From contig SLIC01000229.1 of assembly GCA_007135845.1 (NCBI GenBank), positions 1 through 7,588 of the forward strand: a stretch of 7,588 bases of DNA, read 5' to 3'. The stretch's first letter is position 1; every line of letters starts with the position of its first letter. Origin of the DNA: Candidatus Brevefilum sp. Its GTDB lineage: Bacteria; Chloroflexota; Anaerolineae; Anaerolineales; Anaerolineaceae. Both the position numbers and the translations under genes were made by a program. A model generated the notes under the pieces. That model was not told the DNA's origin, did not search any database, and saw only the letters and a list, made by a program, of their open reading frames with translations. Positions 1 through 6,657 of this stretch are shown here, piece by piece.

Positions 1-1
1 A

Positions 2-1198
2 AAGTTCCAACGCAGTCTCTCTGCTGATTTCGGGATTCAAACGGTATTGGTTCCTAACACACAGTTTTTAACTGGCCAATATGATCCGCTGCCTAATATA
101 CCAGCCGATCAGCCCATCCGGCAAGAGCAGTTTTATCGTAAAATGCGCCAGCATTTCGAGCTGTTGATGGATGATCAGAGTCAGCCGATTGGTGGGCAGT
201 GGAATTTTGATCAAAAGAATCGCAAGCCTTTTCCCAAAATGGTTAACACTCCCAAGTTGGTCGGTTTTGATCCTGATCTGATTACCCAGCGTGTGATTGG
301 CGAGGTGAACCAAACTTACTCAGTGACCGGTCTTATGGCTGGCTTTGACCTGGCCGTGACAACCGAGCAAGCCGAACAAGCTGTAGAGGATTTTCTCACC
401 CAGCGATTGCCTTATTTTGGGACTTATGAAGACGGTATGCGACAAGGTGAGTCCGTGCTGTTTCATTCGAAGCTCGCTGTGTACCTTAATATTGGACTAT
501 TAGAGCCTTTGAACCTGGTGAGAGCAGCAGAAAGAGCCTATCATCAGGATTCTGTTGAAATTAACAATGTTGAGGGCTTCATCCGCCAGGTGATCGGTTG
601 GCGCGAGTATATGTACTGGCAGTATCAGCGTTTGATGCCTGGGTTAGCAAAAGGAAATTACTGGGGTTCAGACCGCCCATTACCAACCTTTTTCTGGAAA
701 ACAGGTGAAACGAGGCTTAACTGCCTGGGCAATGTGATAGATCAGGTGCTGACTTCTGGTTTCACACATCATATTGAACGCCTGATGGTGCTGTCCAATT
801 TTTGTTTGTTGACCGGCATCACCCCGCAAGCCGTTTACGAGTGGTTCAGCTGTGCTTTCATTGACGCGTATGAGTGGGTGATGGTCCCCAATGTTTATGG
901 TATGGGTCTGTATGCGGATGGTGGGTTGATTGGTACCAAACCTTACATTGCTTCCGCCAATTATATCAACCGGATGAGCAATTACTGTAAAGATTGTTTC
1001 TATGATAAGAGTCTGCGTACAGGACCTCAAGCCTGCCCGTACAATTTTTTATACTGGCATTTTCTTCTCAAGCACCAGGAAAAACTGGCAGAAAACCCGC
1101 GCATGGCCCGGATGATGCACAACCTCAGGTTTCTTGATACTGAAGAGAGATCAGCGGTGCAAATCCAGGCGAGGGATTACATTGCCAGCCTGGTCTAA
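2..1198 (+). CDS. Cryptochrome/photolyase, FeS-BCP (PhrB-like) class, 5'-truncated
   Basis: Probable FAD-dependent DNA photolyase of the iron-sulfur bacterial cryptochrome/photolyase class, whose studied members repair (6-4) photoproducts with light. The frame is open to the left edge, so the start lies outside; a TTG at 47 is an internal codon. Numbering from that TTG, cysteines occur at 226, 314, 317 and 330. The gaps of 88, 3 and 13 are the same as between the [4Fe-4S] ligands of Agrobacterium PhrB (350, 438, 441, 454 as I recall them). The 124-residue offset implies that about 109 N-terminal residues, part of the antenna/Rossmann domain, are missing. His241-His242 in the HHIERLM motif matches the PhrB active-site histidine position. 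The motifs GGQWNFD (49-55), FADAYEW-like FIDAYEW (271-277) and ADGGLIGTKPY (290-300) are typical of the family. It converges on the amylase gene downstream. The class is sure; the exact lesion is inferred. Confidence 0.93.
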   Translation, partial: KFQRSLSADFGIQTVLVPNTQFLTGQYDPLPNIPADQPIRQEQFYRKMRQHFELLMDDQSQPIGGQWNFDQKNRKPFPKMVNTPKLVGFDPDLITQRVIGEVNQTYSVTGLMAGFDLAVTTEQAEQAVEDFLTQRLPYFGTYEDGMRQGESVLFHSKLAVYLNIGLLEPLNLVRAAERAYHQDSVEINNVEGFIRQVIGWREYMYWQYQRLMPGLAKGNYWGSDRPLPTFFWKTGETRLNCLGNVIDQVLTSGFTHHIERLMVLSNFCLLTGITPQAVYEWFSCAFIDAYEWVMVPNVYGMGLYADGGLIGTKPYIASANYINRMSNYCKDCFYDKSLRTGPQACPYNFLYWHFLLKHQEKLAENPRMARMMHNLRFLDTEERSAVQIQARDYIASLV

Positions 1199-1226
1199 GT
1201 CTAGGGCATGGGTGGATACCGTTGCA

Positions 1227-1256
1227 CACGAATGAATGTGGTTCGTTTCATTCGTG
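1227..1256. terminator. Inverted repeat between convergent genes, possible bidirectional terminator
   Basis: CACGAATGAA (1227-1236) and TTCATTCGTG (1247-1256) form a perfect 10-bp stem around a 10-nt loop. It lies 28 nt after the photolyase stop and 33 nt past the amylase stop on the other strand, where a shared terminator is expected. The stem is only moderately GC-rich and neither side is followed by a T-tract, so it is not a textbook intrinsic terminator. It could instead be a protein-binding palindrome or an mRNA 3'-end stabilising hairpin. Confidence 0.4.
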
Positions 1257-1289
1257 CCAGGTGCTAGGTCAATCAAGCCAGCTAGCGGA

Positions 1290-2936
1290 TCAGGGCTGAA
1301 CCAGCCTCAAGATAAATTGCTGGTAGGGTGCAAGCTCTTTGGGAAGCTCATAATCAGTAATGGCGCCGTTATCGCCAAAGATCAGGGGGGCAAAGCTGCC
1401 ATCACCAAAGAGGGCTTCCACTTTGTACTCCCCCGAAAGGGGGCTTTCCTTGATATTGAGGGTACAGCTGTCCGCTAGATTATCGCCAACAGTTGCCAGC
1501 AGGATCAACGCCTGGTCGTCCTCAACCCGCAAAACAGGGTAGAGACCCTGACAGCTGGAGGTAAAGGGCAGGTAAGTCCCGGTGCGCAGGGCTGGATTCT
1601 GGTTACGAATGTGTACGAGGGCGCGGTAATGATTTAGCAGTGATTGCGGATCGTCCTCCTGGGATTGGACGTTGATCTCCTCAAAATTGCGCGTTGCAGG
1701 CTGCCATGGGAGCGTGGATGTGAAGCCAGCATTTTGATCTCCTGACCATTGCATGGGTGTTCGCAAGCGCTCATCCGGCTTGTCGCCAGTCATGCCTATT
1801 TCTTCTCCATAATAGATAAAGGGAACACCTGGCCCGGTCAGATAGATGAAGGCGGCTGTTTTCATCTTATCCAAATCGTTGTTGAGAAAGGTCATCACCC
1901 TTTGTTGGTCGTGGTTTGAGAGAAAGGTGCTGAATTGACCCTCGGGAAAGAAGAAAAGGGTATCGATGTAAGAGCGGGTGATTCGTTCAGGATTCGGAGA
2001 AAAGACCCGATTTTTAATATCTTCAGCCAGGTCAAACATGAACAGGGAATCCATGCCGTACTTGTACCTGGCAATGACGGAAAGATCTGTCCAAACCTCA
2101 CCGACGGTGAAAGCATAGGGATTGATGGCTTTGTAGACCTCGCGCCAATCTTCGTACCACTGGATCGTTTCCTTTGTATCCTGTTGTGAGAAATTATCCC
2201 TGAATAAATAACGGGCGGCATCCACACGGAAACCATGCACTCCGACTTCCTCCAACCAGAATCTTGTGATCTCCATCATCTCGTCGGTGACGGCAGGGTT
2301 TTGGTAATTGAGGTCTGGCATGCCCTCCCAGAAAATGCCGTAGTAGTACATGCGATTCTGGCGGCTGTAGTGCCAGGCATTCTGACCCCAGGGTCCAGGC
2401 ACCTGTGGGTCTCTATCAGACCAGGTATACCAGTCATGGAACTCTGATTCCGGATCCTGAGCTGCGATGAACCAGGGGTGTTGGTTGGAAGAGTGATTGA
2501 TGACCAAATCGATGATGATTTTGATGCCGCGCTTCTCGGCTTCAGCCAGCAGCTCTTTGAAATCCTCCATGGTGCCAAAATCCGGGTTGATGGCATAATA
2601 ATCAGTCACATCGTAACCATGATAGGTTGGGGAGGGATTAATGGGCGTAAACCAAATCCCGCCAATACCCAGGTCATCCTGGGTGGTTGGGTCACCATCG
2701 TTGAGGTAATCCAGCATTTGGATGATGCCCTGGAAATCGCCGATGCCGTCGCCTGTGCTGTCTTTGAAACTGCGTGGAAAGATCTGGTAAAAGACAACAT
2801 CTTGCCACCAAACCTCGGGGTCACGAATTTGTTGGGGGAAGGACTCAGAGCTATCGGTGCTTCTTAGGCTGCTACATCCGGCCAGTAAAATCGCCAGAAG
2901 GCAAATGACAAGTGAAAATTTGAGTGCTGGTTTCAT
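1290..2936 (-). CDS. Secreted alpha-amylase-family (GH13) lipoprotein, GH13_36-like
   Basis: Alpha-glucan-acting glycoside hydrolase (548 aa), predicted to be exported and lipid-anchored on the outer face of the membrane. The N-terminus has a Lys-containing start, a hydrophobic stretch (about 7-20) and a lipobox LAG-C with the lipidated Cys at 21. The (beta/alpha)8 domain runs from about 44 to 400. Visible GH13 elements are the metal-binding loop DSTGDGIGD (59-67), region I DLVINH (143-148), nucleophile Asp239 in GFRVDAAR, acid/base Glu280 in GEVW, and transition-state Asp343 in SNHD. MPDLN (206-210) is the fifth conserved region typical of the group between oligo-1,6-glucosidases and neopullulanases, which includes Halothermothrix orenii AmyA. 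A C-terminal beta domain follows (about 445-548), with Cys462 and Cys491 that could form a disulfide. The start is supported by GGGAG 9 nt upstream. It is probably transcribed alone; no sugar transporter or regulator is adjacent. The precise substrate (starch, maltodextrin, pullulan) is not readable. Confidence 0.95.
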   Translation of the reverse strand: MKPALKFSLVICLLAILLAGCSSLRSTDSSESFPQQIRDPEVWWQDVVFYQIFPRSFKDSTGDGIGDFQGIIQMLDYLNDGDPTTQDDLGIGGIWFTPINPSPTYHGYDVTDYYAINPDFGTMEDFKELLAEAEKRGIKIIIDLVINHSSNQHPWFIAAQDPESEFHDWYTWSDRDPQVPGPWGQNAWHYSRQNRMYYYGIFWEGMPDLNYQNPAVTDEMMEITRFWLEEVGVHGFRVDAARYLFRDNFSQQDTKETIQWYEDWREVYKAINPYAFTVGEVWTDLSVIARYKYGMDSLFMFDLAEDIKNRVFSPNPERITRSYIDTLFFFPEGQFSTFLSNHDQQRVMTFLNNDLDKMKTAAFIYLTGPGVPFIYYGEEIGMTGDKPDERLRTPMQWSGDQNAGFTSTLPWQPATRNFEEINVQSQEDDPQSLLNHYRALVHIRNQNPALRTGTYLPFTSSCQGLYPVLRVEDDQALILLATVGDNLADSCTLNIKESPLSGEYKVEALFGDGSFAPLIFGDNGAITDYELPKELAPYQQFILRLVQP

Positions 2937-2945
2937 CGTAAATGA

Positions 2946-2950
2946 CTCCC
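2946..2950 (-). promoter_or_regulatory. Ribosome binding site of the GH13 lipoprotein gene
   Basis: On the minus strand this reads GGGAG, 9 nt before the ATG. It supports the start that gives a clean lipoprotein signal peptide. Confidence 0.6.
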
Positions 2951-2996
2951 ATTCGTTATCTGACAGACATTAAGTCGAGCAAATTGAATGCCTATG

Positions 2997-3002
2997 ATTA
3001 TA
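2997..3002 (-). promoter_or_regulatory. Candidate -10 box for the GH13 lipoprotein gene
   Basis: The minus strand reads TATAAT here, 60 nt before the start codon. No recognisable -35 hexamer lies 16-18 nt upstream (the sequence there is GCCGC-like) and there is no TGn extension. It would need an activator or be chance. I saw no convincing LacI- or cre-type operator beside it. Confidence 0.3.
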
Positions 3003-3131
3003 ACCCGACAAAGGTGATTGCGGCTTTACCAGATATGCAATCCAACCTGTGATGAGAGTCAAAGGTCTGTTAATTACCAGTTCCGAGAAAAAATATTGAG
3101 TTTGATTGTGGATTTGCTTATTAGAAACGAA

Positions 3132-3159
3132 CACCCCCGGCCGGCGTATACCAGGGGTG
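3132..3159 (-). terminator. Candidate intrinsic terminator downstream of tRNA-Asn
   Basis: The arms 3132-3140 (CACCCCCGG) and 3151-3159 (CCAGGGGTG) pair over nine positions with one mismatch, around a 10-nt loop. On the minus strand the stem is followed by TTCGTTTCT, a broken T-tract. On the plus strand it is followed by A-rich sequence. The polarity therefore fits ending a minus-strand transcript, most likely the tRNA precursor that starts about 250 nt upstream, before the amylase promoter region. Confidence 0.45.
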
Positions 3160-3335
3160 AAAGAAAATGACATGGTTATTGGTAGAGAATGCTTTTTCTC
3201 AACCGGAGGGCATTATAACATGGTTTAGAATACGGGGATGAAATTCAATAAAACTCTAACCTGAAGTTAATAAATATGCAGATTGCAAGGTCAGTAGGTG
3301 CTGAAGGAAACAGGCAGATCGGTTAAAACAAAGAG

Positions 3336-3408
3336 CTCCTCGACCAGGACTCGAACCTGGAACCTAACGGTTAACAGCCGCTCGCTCTGCCAATTGAGCT
3401 ATCGAGGA
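3336..3408 (-). tRNA. tRNA-Asn (anticodon GTT)
   Basis: The minus strand folds into a complete 73-nt cloverleaf. The acceptor stem is TCCTCGA/TCGAGGA (7 bp) with discriminator G. The D arm is GCTC/GAGC around AATTGGCA. The anticodon stem AGCGG/CCGTT (one G-T pair) encloses the loop CTGTTAA with anticodon GTT at plus-strand 3373-3375. The variable loop is AGGTT and the T arm is CCAGG-TTCGAGT-CCTGG. CCA is not encoded, so the 3' end must be added by nucleotidyltransferase. All canonical positions look intact. No integrase or duplicated tRNA 3' fragment is nearby, so there is no sign of an integration event. Confidence 0.97.
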
Positions 3409-3418
3409 AGGCTAGAGT

Positions 3419-3447
3419 ATTATACGGAAAAGGACTTAAAGTGTCAA
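3419..3447 (-). promoter_or_regulatory. Perfect-consensus sigma-70-type promoter of tRNA-Asn
   Basis: On the minus strand TTGACA (3447-3442) and TATAAT (3424-3419) are separated by exactly 17 bp. Transcription would start near 3412, a few bases before the mature tRNA 5' end at 3408. Position and orientation fit a strong housekeeping promoter for the tRNA. Confidence 0.9.
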
Positions 3448-3604
3448 GCGGTTTTTGCCCGTCGCATGGTTACAATGGGGATTGGAAGGTCGTTTAAATG
3501 AATGATGGAGATTTCCCATTGGAAGAAGGTCTCACCGATAAGCCAAGCCCAAATCAATTAATATTGTTATAAATCACACAGCCATTTGACCGAAACGGTT
3601 CAGC

Positions 3605-4846
3605 TTATTCTCCGCTGTTGACCTCATCGATGATTCTCTTAGCAAGTTTGTTTAATGCTTCTTTTTTATCTTCTTCAAGATTGGTTTTACTAGCATCCCA
3701 ATACAGATCTAACAACTCAATAGCACCAAGGCTGCTGGCTGTGCGGCCTTCTGGTAACCGTACCCGGGCTTCCATTTGAGGGCGTTTAACCAGATGGAAT
3801 TCAAAAGCCGCAGTGGTCAAGTTCCGTAATGCCGTTTCGTCGATCAGGGATTCCCAGTCTCGCTGGTATTCGATTACCATCCGAACAATGGCGTTTTCCA
3901 GGTCTTTCTGTGGAGGGATTGCGTTTTGCAGCTTTTGGTTAATGCCTTGATCTGATTCCAACTTAACATGAATATCAATAAATGGACGGATGTTCTCAAG
4001 CTCATGCCAGGATACTTGTGTATTCTGTTTGGCAACTTCCGCCACAATGAAGAATTTGCGATCTTCAGCCTCACCAAAATCAACCCGTTCTATTGATCCT
4101 GGGTAGATAACGGGGGGATGTGAACCTTCGTTCAGATTTTGCGGTTTATGAATATGACCAAGGGCAACATAGTCAAAGCGCTGATCTTTAACCAAGGCAG
4201 GCGGCAGAACGAGATCCTTGCCCAACATTACCATTCGTTCTGTTCCATACATGGCTCCCTCAACGGAGGCATGGGCGGTTAGAATCGTGGGTAGTTCGGG
4301 GTCGGCACCATCGAGCCAGGTATTGACCAGGTCACCAAGGCGAGTGCTTAATGTTTCCAATACCTTATCAGGTTCAGCATCATCAAGCGCTAAGCTGGCG
4401 ATTAATCCGGAGCGTGACACCCAGGGCAGTGCTAAAACCTGGACAGGCAGGCCTTCCAGGTCAGCAGAGGTGAGGAACTGGGGTTTGTGGAGTACTTTGA
4501 CGTGGGGCACATCCAGGGTATCAAACTCCTGGATGGCATGCGCTCGCCCGGTGGCGGGAGAAATGTCGTGGTTGCCAGTCAACAGGAGGGTTAGAATCCC
4601 AGCACGAGAAAGCTGCATGATCCGTTTGCCCCATTCTCGCTGGAAAGTCGGCGCAGGTGAGCGATCTTTATAGGTGTCCCCTGCAAAGATGACCAGGTCA
4701 ACGTCTTTTATGATAGCGGTCTGGACGATCTCATCCAGTGATTTGAGAAAATCCATAACCCGCATCGGGAGGCCTGATTCGGGATCATGTTTCCCGAAGT
4801 TAGCCATGTCAATATGTGCATCAGCGAAGTGAAGGATCCTGACCAT
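3605..4846 (-). CDS. sbcD: SbcD/Mre11-type DNA repair exonuclease subunit
   Basis: Calcineurin-like metallophosphoesterase of the SbcD/Mre11 family (413 aa, close to the usual bacterial SbcD length). With an SbcC/Rad50 ATPase these enzymes form a Mn-dependent nuclease that opens hairpins and processes double-strand breaks. All the two-metal motifs are present: Asp9 and His11 (ADAHID), Asp57 (AGDTY), Asn92-His93-Asp94 (TGNHD), His192 (TAHASVEG), and His231/His233 (GHIHKPQ). The tail after about 275 should hold the capping domain and the SbcC-binding region; it is divergent and partly helical (385-410). No strong ribosome binding site precedes the ATG. It lies 126 nt downstream of the phosphatidyltransferase gene on the same strand, so it could be a distal operon member. 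Its downstream neighbour is tRNA-Asn, not sbcC, which is unusual because sbcD and sbcC are commonly adjacent. Another role within the metallophosphoesterase family cannot be excluded. Confidence 0.87.
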   Translation of the reverse strand: MVRILHFADAHIDMANFGKHDPESGLPMRVMDFLKSLDEIVQTAIIKDVDLVIFAGDTYKDRSPAPTFQREWGKRIMQLSRAGILTLLLTGNHDISPATGRAHAIQEFDTLDVPHVKVLHKPQFLTSADLEGLPVQVLALPWVSRSGLIASLALDDAEPDKVLETLSTRLGDLVNTWLDGADPELPTILTAHASVEGAMYGTERMVMLGKDLVLPPALVKDQRFDYVALGHIHKPQNLNEGSHPPVIYPGSIERVDFGEAEDRKFFIVAEVAKQNTQVSWHELENIRPFIDIHVKLESDQGINQKLQNAIPPQKDLENAIVRMVIEYQRDWESLIDETALRNLTTAAFEFHLVKRPQMEARVRLPEGRTASSLGAIELLDLYWDASKTNLEEDKKEALNKLAKRIIDEVNSGE

Positions 4847-4972
4847 AATGGGATATTAATCGCCTATCTTCAACAAGTTCTTAAGATGGTGTAACCAGGC
4901 AAAGGAGATGACCACTAGCATCGTTTGTATACAGATGATGAGGTGGTTTGGTCCAACCGAGTTGTGGTGACA

Positions 4973-5731
4973 TTAACCGTCGTTGACGGGAGTTTCGAGA
5001 TTGTTAAGCGATTGTAGCCCTTCTTTTTTCTTGCGTTCAGCAAGCTTTCGTTCGAGCCGTTTCCCGTCCAGCAGTGCCAATCTGCGAGCCTGAATGCCGG
5101 TGTTGATCATAAAATAAATGAACATGACCAAAGCCAACGTCCCCACAATAAGTGTGTAAAGACTGGTCATTCCGATTAAGGGTAACCGGAAGACTGCATT
5201 TCCAATAAAGAAAATGGCCGTGTTGGATAAAACAGCCAGAACGCGGATTTCCGTCGGACCGATCTTGGCACTGGTCATTGTGAACACACCCGTTACATGC
5301 GTGATCAGATACACCATTATGGAAACCAGGAGGTAGGCGATCACCCCAAACAATGCAACAACAATGTTAACATAAGGCGAGATACCCAGACCGACGAAGA
5401 TCAGCACAGCACTGACTGCATCAACCCAGTGGTCAATCAGGTAACCATATCGTGGACGCTCAATCTGACGGTATCGAGCAACAGTGCCATCCAGGCTGTC
5501 GCCAAACCAATTGATGATGAAACCCAGGCTGGCTAGCCATAAAAAATTCGGATTGACGTTGGTGAGGATGTAACTGACAAAAATCAGTACAGATGCGCCA
5601 ATCCCGGTCCAGGTCAGGATGTCGGGTGTGATCCATTCTGGTAAATGGGCGGCAAGCCATTTTAGGGCTGGCCTTTCGAGAAAACCGAGCAAGATGTCGT
5701 TTTCTCTTTTTTGTTTTTCTACATTTGTCAT
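4973..5731 (-). CDS. CDP-alcohol phosphatidyltransferase family membrane protein
   Basis: Membrane enzyme (252 aa) that moves a phosphatidyl or related group from a CDP-activated donor to an alcohol, making a phospholipid or phosphodiester headgroup. The signature DSLDGTVAR (78-86) followed by GYLIDHWVD (96-104) supplies the metal- and substrate-binding residues Asp78, Asp81, Gly82, Ala85, Arg86, Gly96, Asp100 and Asp104. The linker between AR and G is nine residues, YRQIERPRY, where the classical motif has eight. About six membrane segments are visible (near 37-56, 62-77, 105-116, 119-145, 163-182 and 187-210), then a very basic tail (215-237). I place the start at MTNVEK: GAAAGG lies 6 nt upstream, and the 23 extra codons to an ATG at 5800 only overlap the acyltransferase gene in another frame. 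It follows that gene after a 23-nt gap, so they are probably co-transcribed. The alcohol (inositol phosphate, glycerol phosphate or other) is not determinable. Confidence 0.9.
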   Translation of the reverse strand: MTNVEKQKRENDILLGFLERPALKWLAAHLPEWITPDILTWTGIGASVLIFVSYILTNVNPNFLWLASLGFIINWFGDSLDGTVARYRQIERPRYGYLIDHWVDAVSAVLIFVGLGISPYVNIVVALFGVIAYLLVSIMVYLITHVTGVFTMTSAKIGPTEIRVLAVLSNTAIFFIGNAVFRLPLIGMTSLYTLIVGTLALVMFIYFMINTGIQARRLALLDGKRLERKLAERKKKEGLQSLNNLETPVNDG

Positions 5732-5737
5732 ATGAAG

Positions 5738-5743
5738 CCTTTC
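5738..5743 (-). promoter_or_regulatory. Ribosome binding site deciding the phosphatidyltransferase start
   Basis: The minus strand reads GAAAGG 6 nt before the ATG at 5731. No comparable site precedes the farther upstream ATG at 5800, so this site favours the shorter protein. Confidence 0.65.
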
Positions 5744-5754
5744 TTTGTTAATAA

Positions 5755-6657
5755 TTATACGTCCAAAAACTGCGGCCAAACCGGGTAAAACATGGCCCAT
5801 TGTTGAGGATATTTCTTGATGATCACTTCTGCAGCTCCCAGTACTTTATGGGCATTGCTGAGAATCTCTTCTTCTAGGTTGTCTTTGTGTTCCATCCAGA
5901 TCGGTGGAGAGCCTTCCAGGTAATATTTACCGTTGGGTAGGTATGCGGCGGCAAAAACGAACACTGGTGCATTGGCTTCCAACGCCATACGCACATAAGC
6001 GACTGGTAAATGCGCTGGTTGACCGAAAAAATTTGGTTGATATTTTTCACGATAACCCTCTTCCAGGGGTCGATCAAGACCGGTTAGAATGCTGCCACCC
6101 TCCCGTAATCGCTGCCTAGCTTGCCGAAAAGCACTCAGGGTCATGGGTGTTATGGTCATGCCAAATTTCCCGCGAAGCTTGTTTTGCATTTCGTAGGTTG
6201 CAACTGGTTTTGGGTGGGTCAGCACCTGGACTCTGACACCGTGGAGTGAGAGTGCATATCCCATCAGGTCAAAATTACTCAAGTGAGGGCAGACCACCAC
6301 GCAGGGCTGGTTGTCTGCAATCCGCTGGATGGTTGCCTCTGCCTCAGGGCTGAAGTAGATCGTATCTGTTAGTTTTTCCGGTCGTTGGAGATAGTAGAAA
6401 TAATCGAAGAAGCATTTTGCGGCAGATCTGAAGACAACCCTCGGTAGGGTGTCTAGTTCCTTTTTGGTAAGCTGCTGGTTATGAAGCACCCATTGATTCG
6501 CTCGGATTGCTTGAATGAGGGGGGTGCCCTTCAGGCTTCCCCAAAACGTACCGATCACTGCAGCGATTCCTAACCCAATTCTTCTAGGAAGAATCTTCCC
6601 AAGAAATGTAAGGAATTTTAAAAGGGCATTTTGAAACAATGATTGCAAGAATTTCAT
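5755..6657 (-). CDS. LPLAT-superfamily acyltransferase (HtrB/PatA-like)
   Basis: Probable membrane-associated acyltransferase (300 aa) of the lysophospholipid/lipid A-type (HtrB/LpxL, PatA) family, which transfers fatty acyl chains to lipid or glycolipid acceptors. The catalytic HX4D motif is HLSNFD (His125, Asp130). The N-terminal region (about 1-45) is hydrophobic and basic, as in HtrB-type proteins, and can act as membrane anchor. GLDRPLEEGYREKY (193-206) and FGQPAHLPVAYVRMA (211-225) correspond to the substrate-binding blocks, and QQWAMFYPVWP (285-295) to the conserved C-terminal W-rich block. It is the first gene of a - strand pair with the phosphatidyltransferase and is divergent from a GT4 glycosyltransferase. 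That setting favours acylation of a phospholipid or glycosylated phospholipid, as done by mycobacterial PatA, over lipid A synthesis; no lpx genes are seen. No ribosome binding site of normal strength precedes the ATG. Confidence 0.88.
   Translation of the reverse strand: MKFLQSLFQNALLKFLTFLGKILPRRIGLGIAAVIGTFWGSLKGTPLIQAIRANQWVLHNQQLTKKELDTLPRVVFRSAAKCFFDYFYYLQRPEKLTDTIYFSPEAEATIQRIADNQPCVVVCPHLSNFDLMGYALSLHGVRVQVLTHPKPVATYEMQNKLRGKFGMTITPMTLSAFRQARQRLREGGSILTGLDRPLEEGYREKYQPNFFGQPAHLPVAYVRMALEANAPVFVFAAAYLPNGKYYLEGSPPIWMEHKDNLEEEILSNAHKVLGAAEVIIKKYPQQWAMFYPVWPQFLDV

Larger units (their letters stand above)
2937..3335. other. Non-coding stretch between the GH13 gene and tRNA-Asn
   Basis: About 400 bases without a supported gene. 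It holds the leader and putative -10 of the amylase gene and a GC-rich hairpin at 3132-3159. Directly downstream of the tRNA on the minus strand there is a T-rich segment (CTCTTTGTTTT, 3335-3325). A second minus-strand TATAAT (3212-3217) lacks a -35 partner. A 67-codon open frame on the minus strand (2970-3173) has no ribosome binding site and a composition unlike its neighbours, so it is not called. Confidence 0.6.

Noticed and set aside
680..1030. 116-codon antisense frame inside the photolyase gene
   Set aside because: The plus-strand frame has clear family motifs over the same bases, so this is an out-of-phase shadow.
1294..1306. Short hairpin GGCTG-AAC-CAGCC at the end of the amylase gene
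   Set aside because: It lies in coding sequence, has a 5-bp stem and is not followed by a T-run.
2970..3173. 67-codon minus-strand open frame between the amylase and tRNA genes
   Set aside because: No ribosome binding site, no recognisable domain, and it overlaps the GC-rich hairpin proposed as a terminator.
3336..3408. tRNA-Asn as an attachment site for an integrated element
   Set aside because: No integrase gene and no direct repeat of the tRNA 3' end were seen on either side within the window.
3298..3501. 67-codon plus-strand open frame across the tRNA
   Set aside because: It runs antisense through the tRNA gene and its promoter; the resulting peptide is the translated complement of the tRNA.
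4977..4989. Short hairpin CCGTC-GTT-GACGG at the end of the phosphatidyltransferase gene
   Set aside because: Only a 5-bp stem overlapping the last codons and lacking a T-tract, so too weak to call a terminator.
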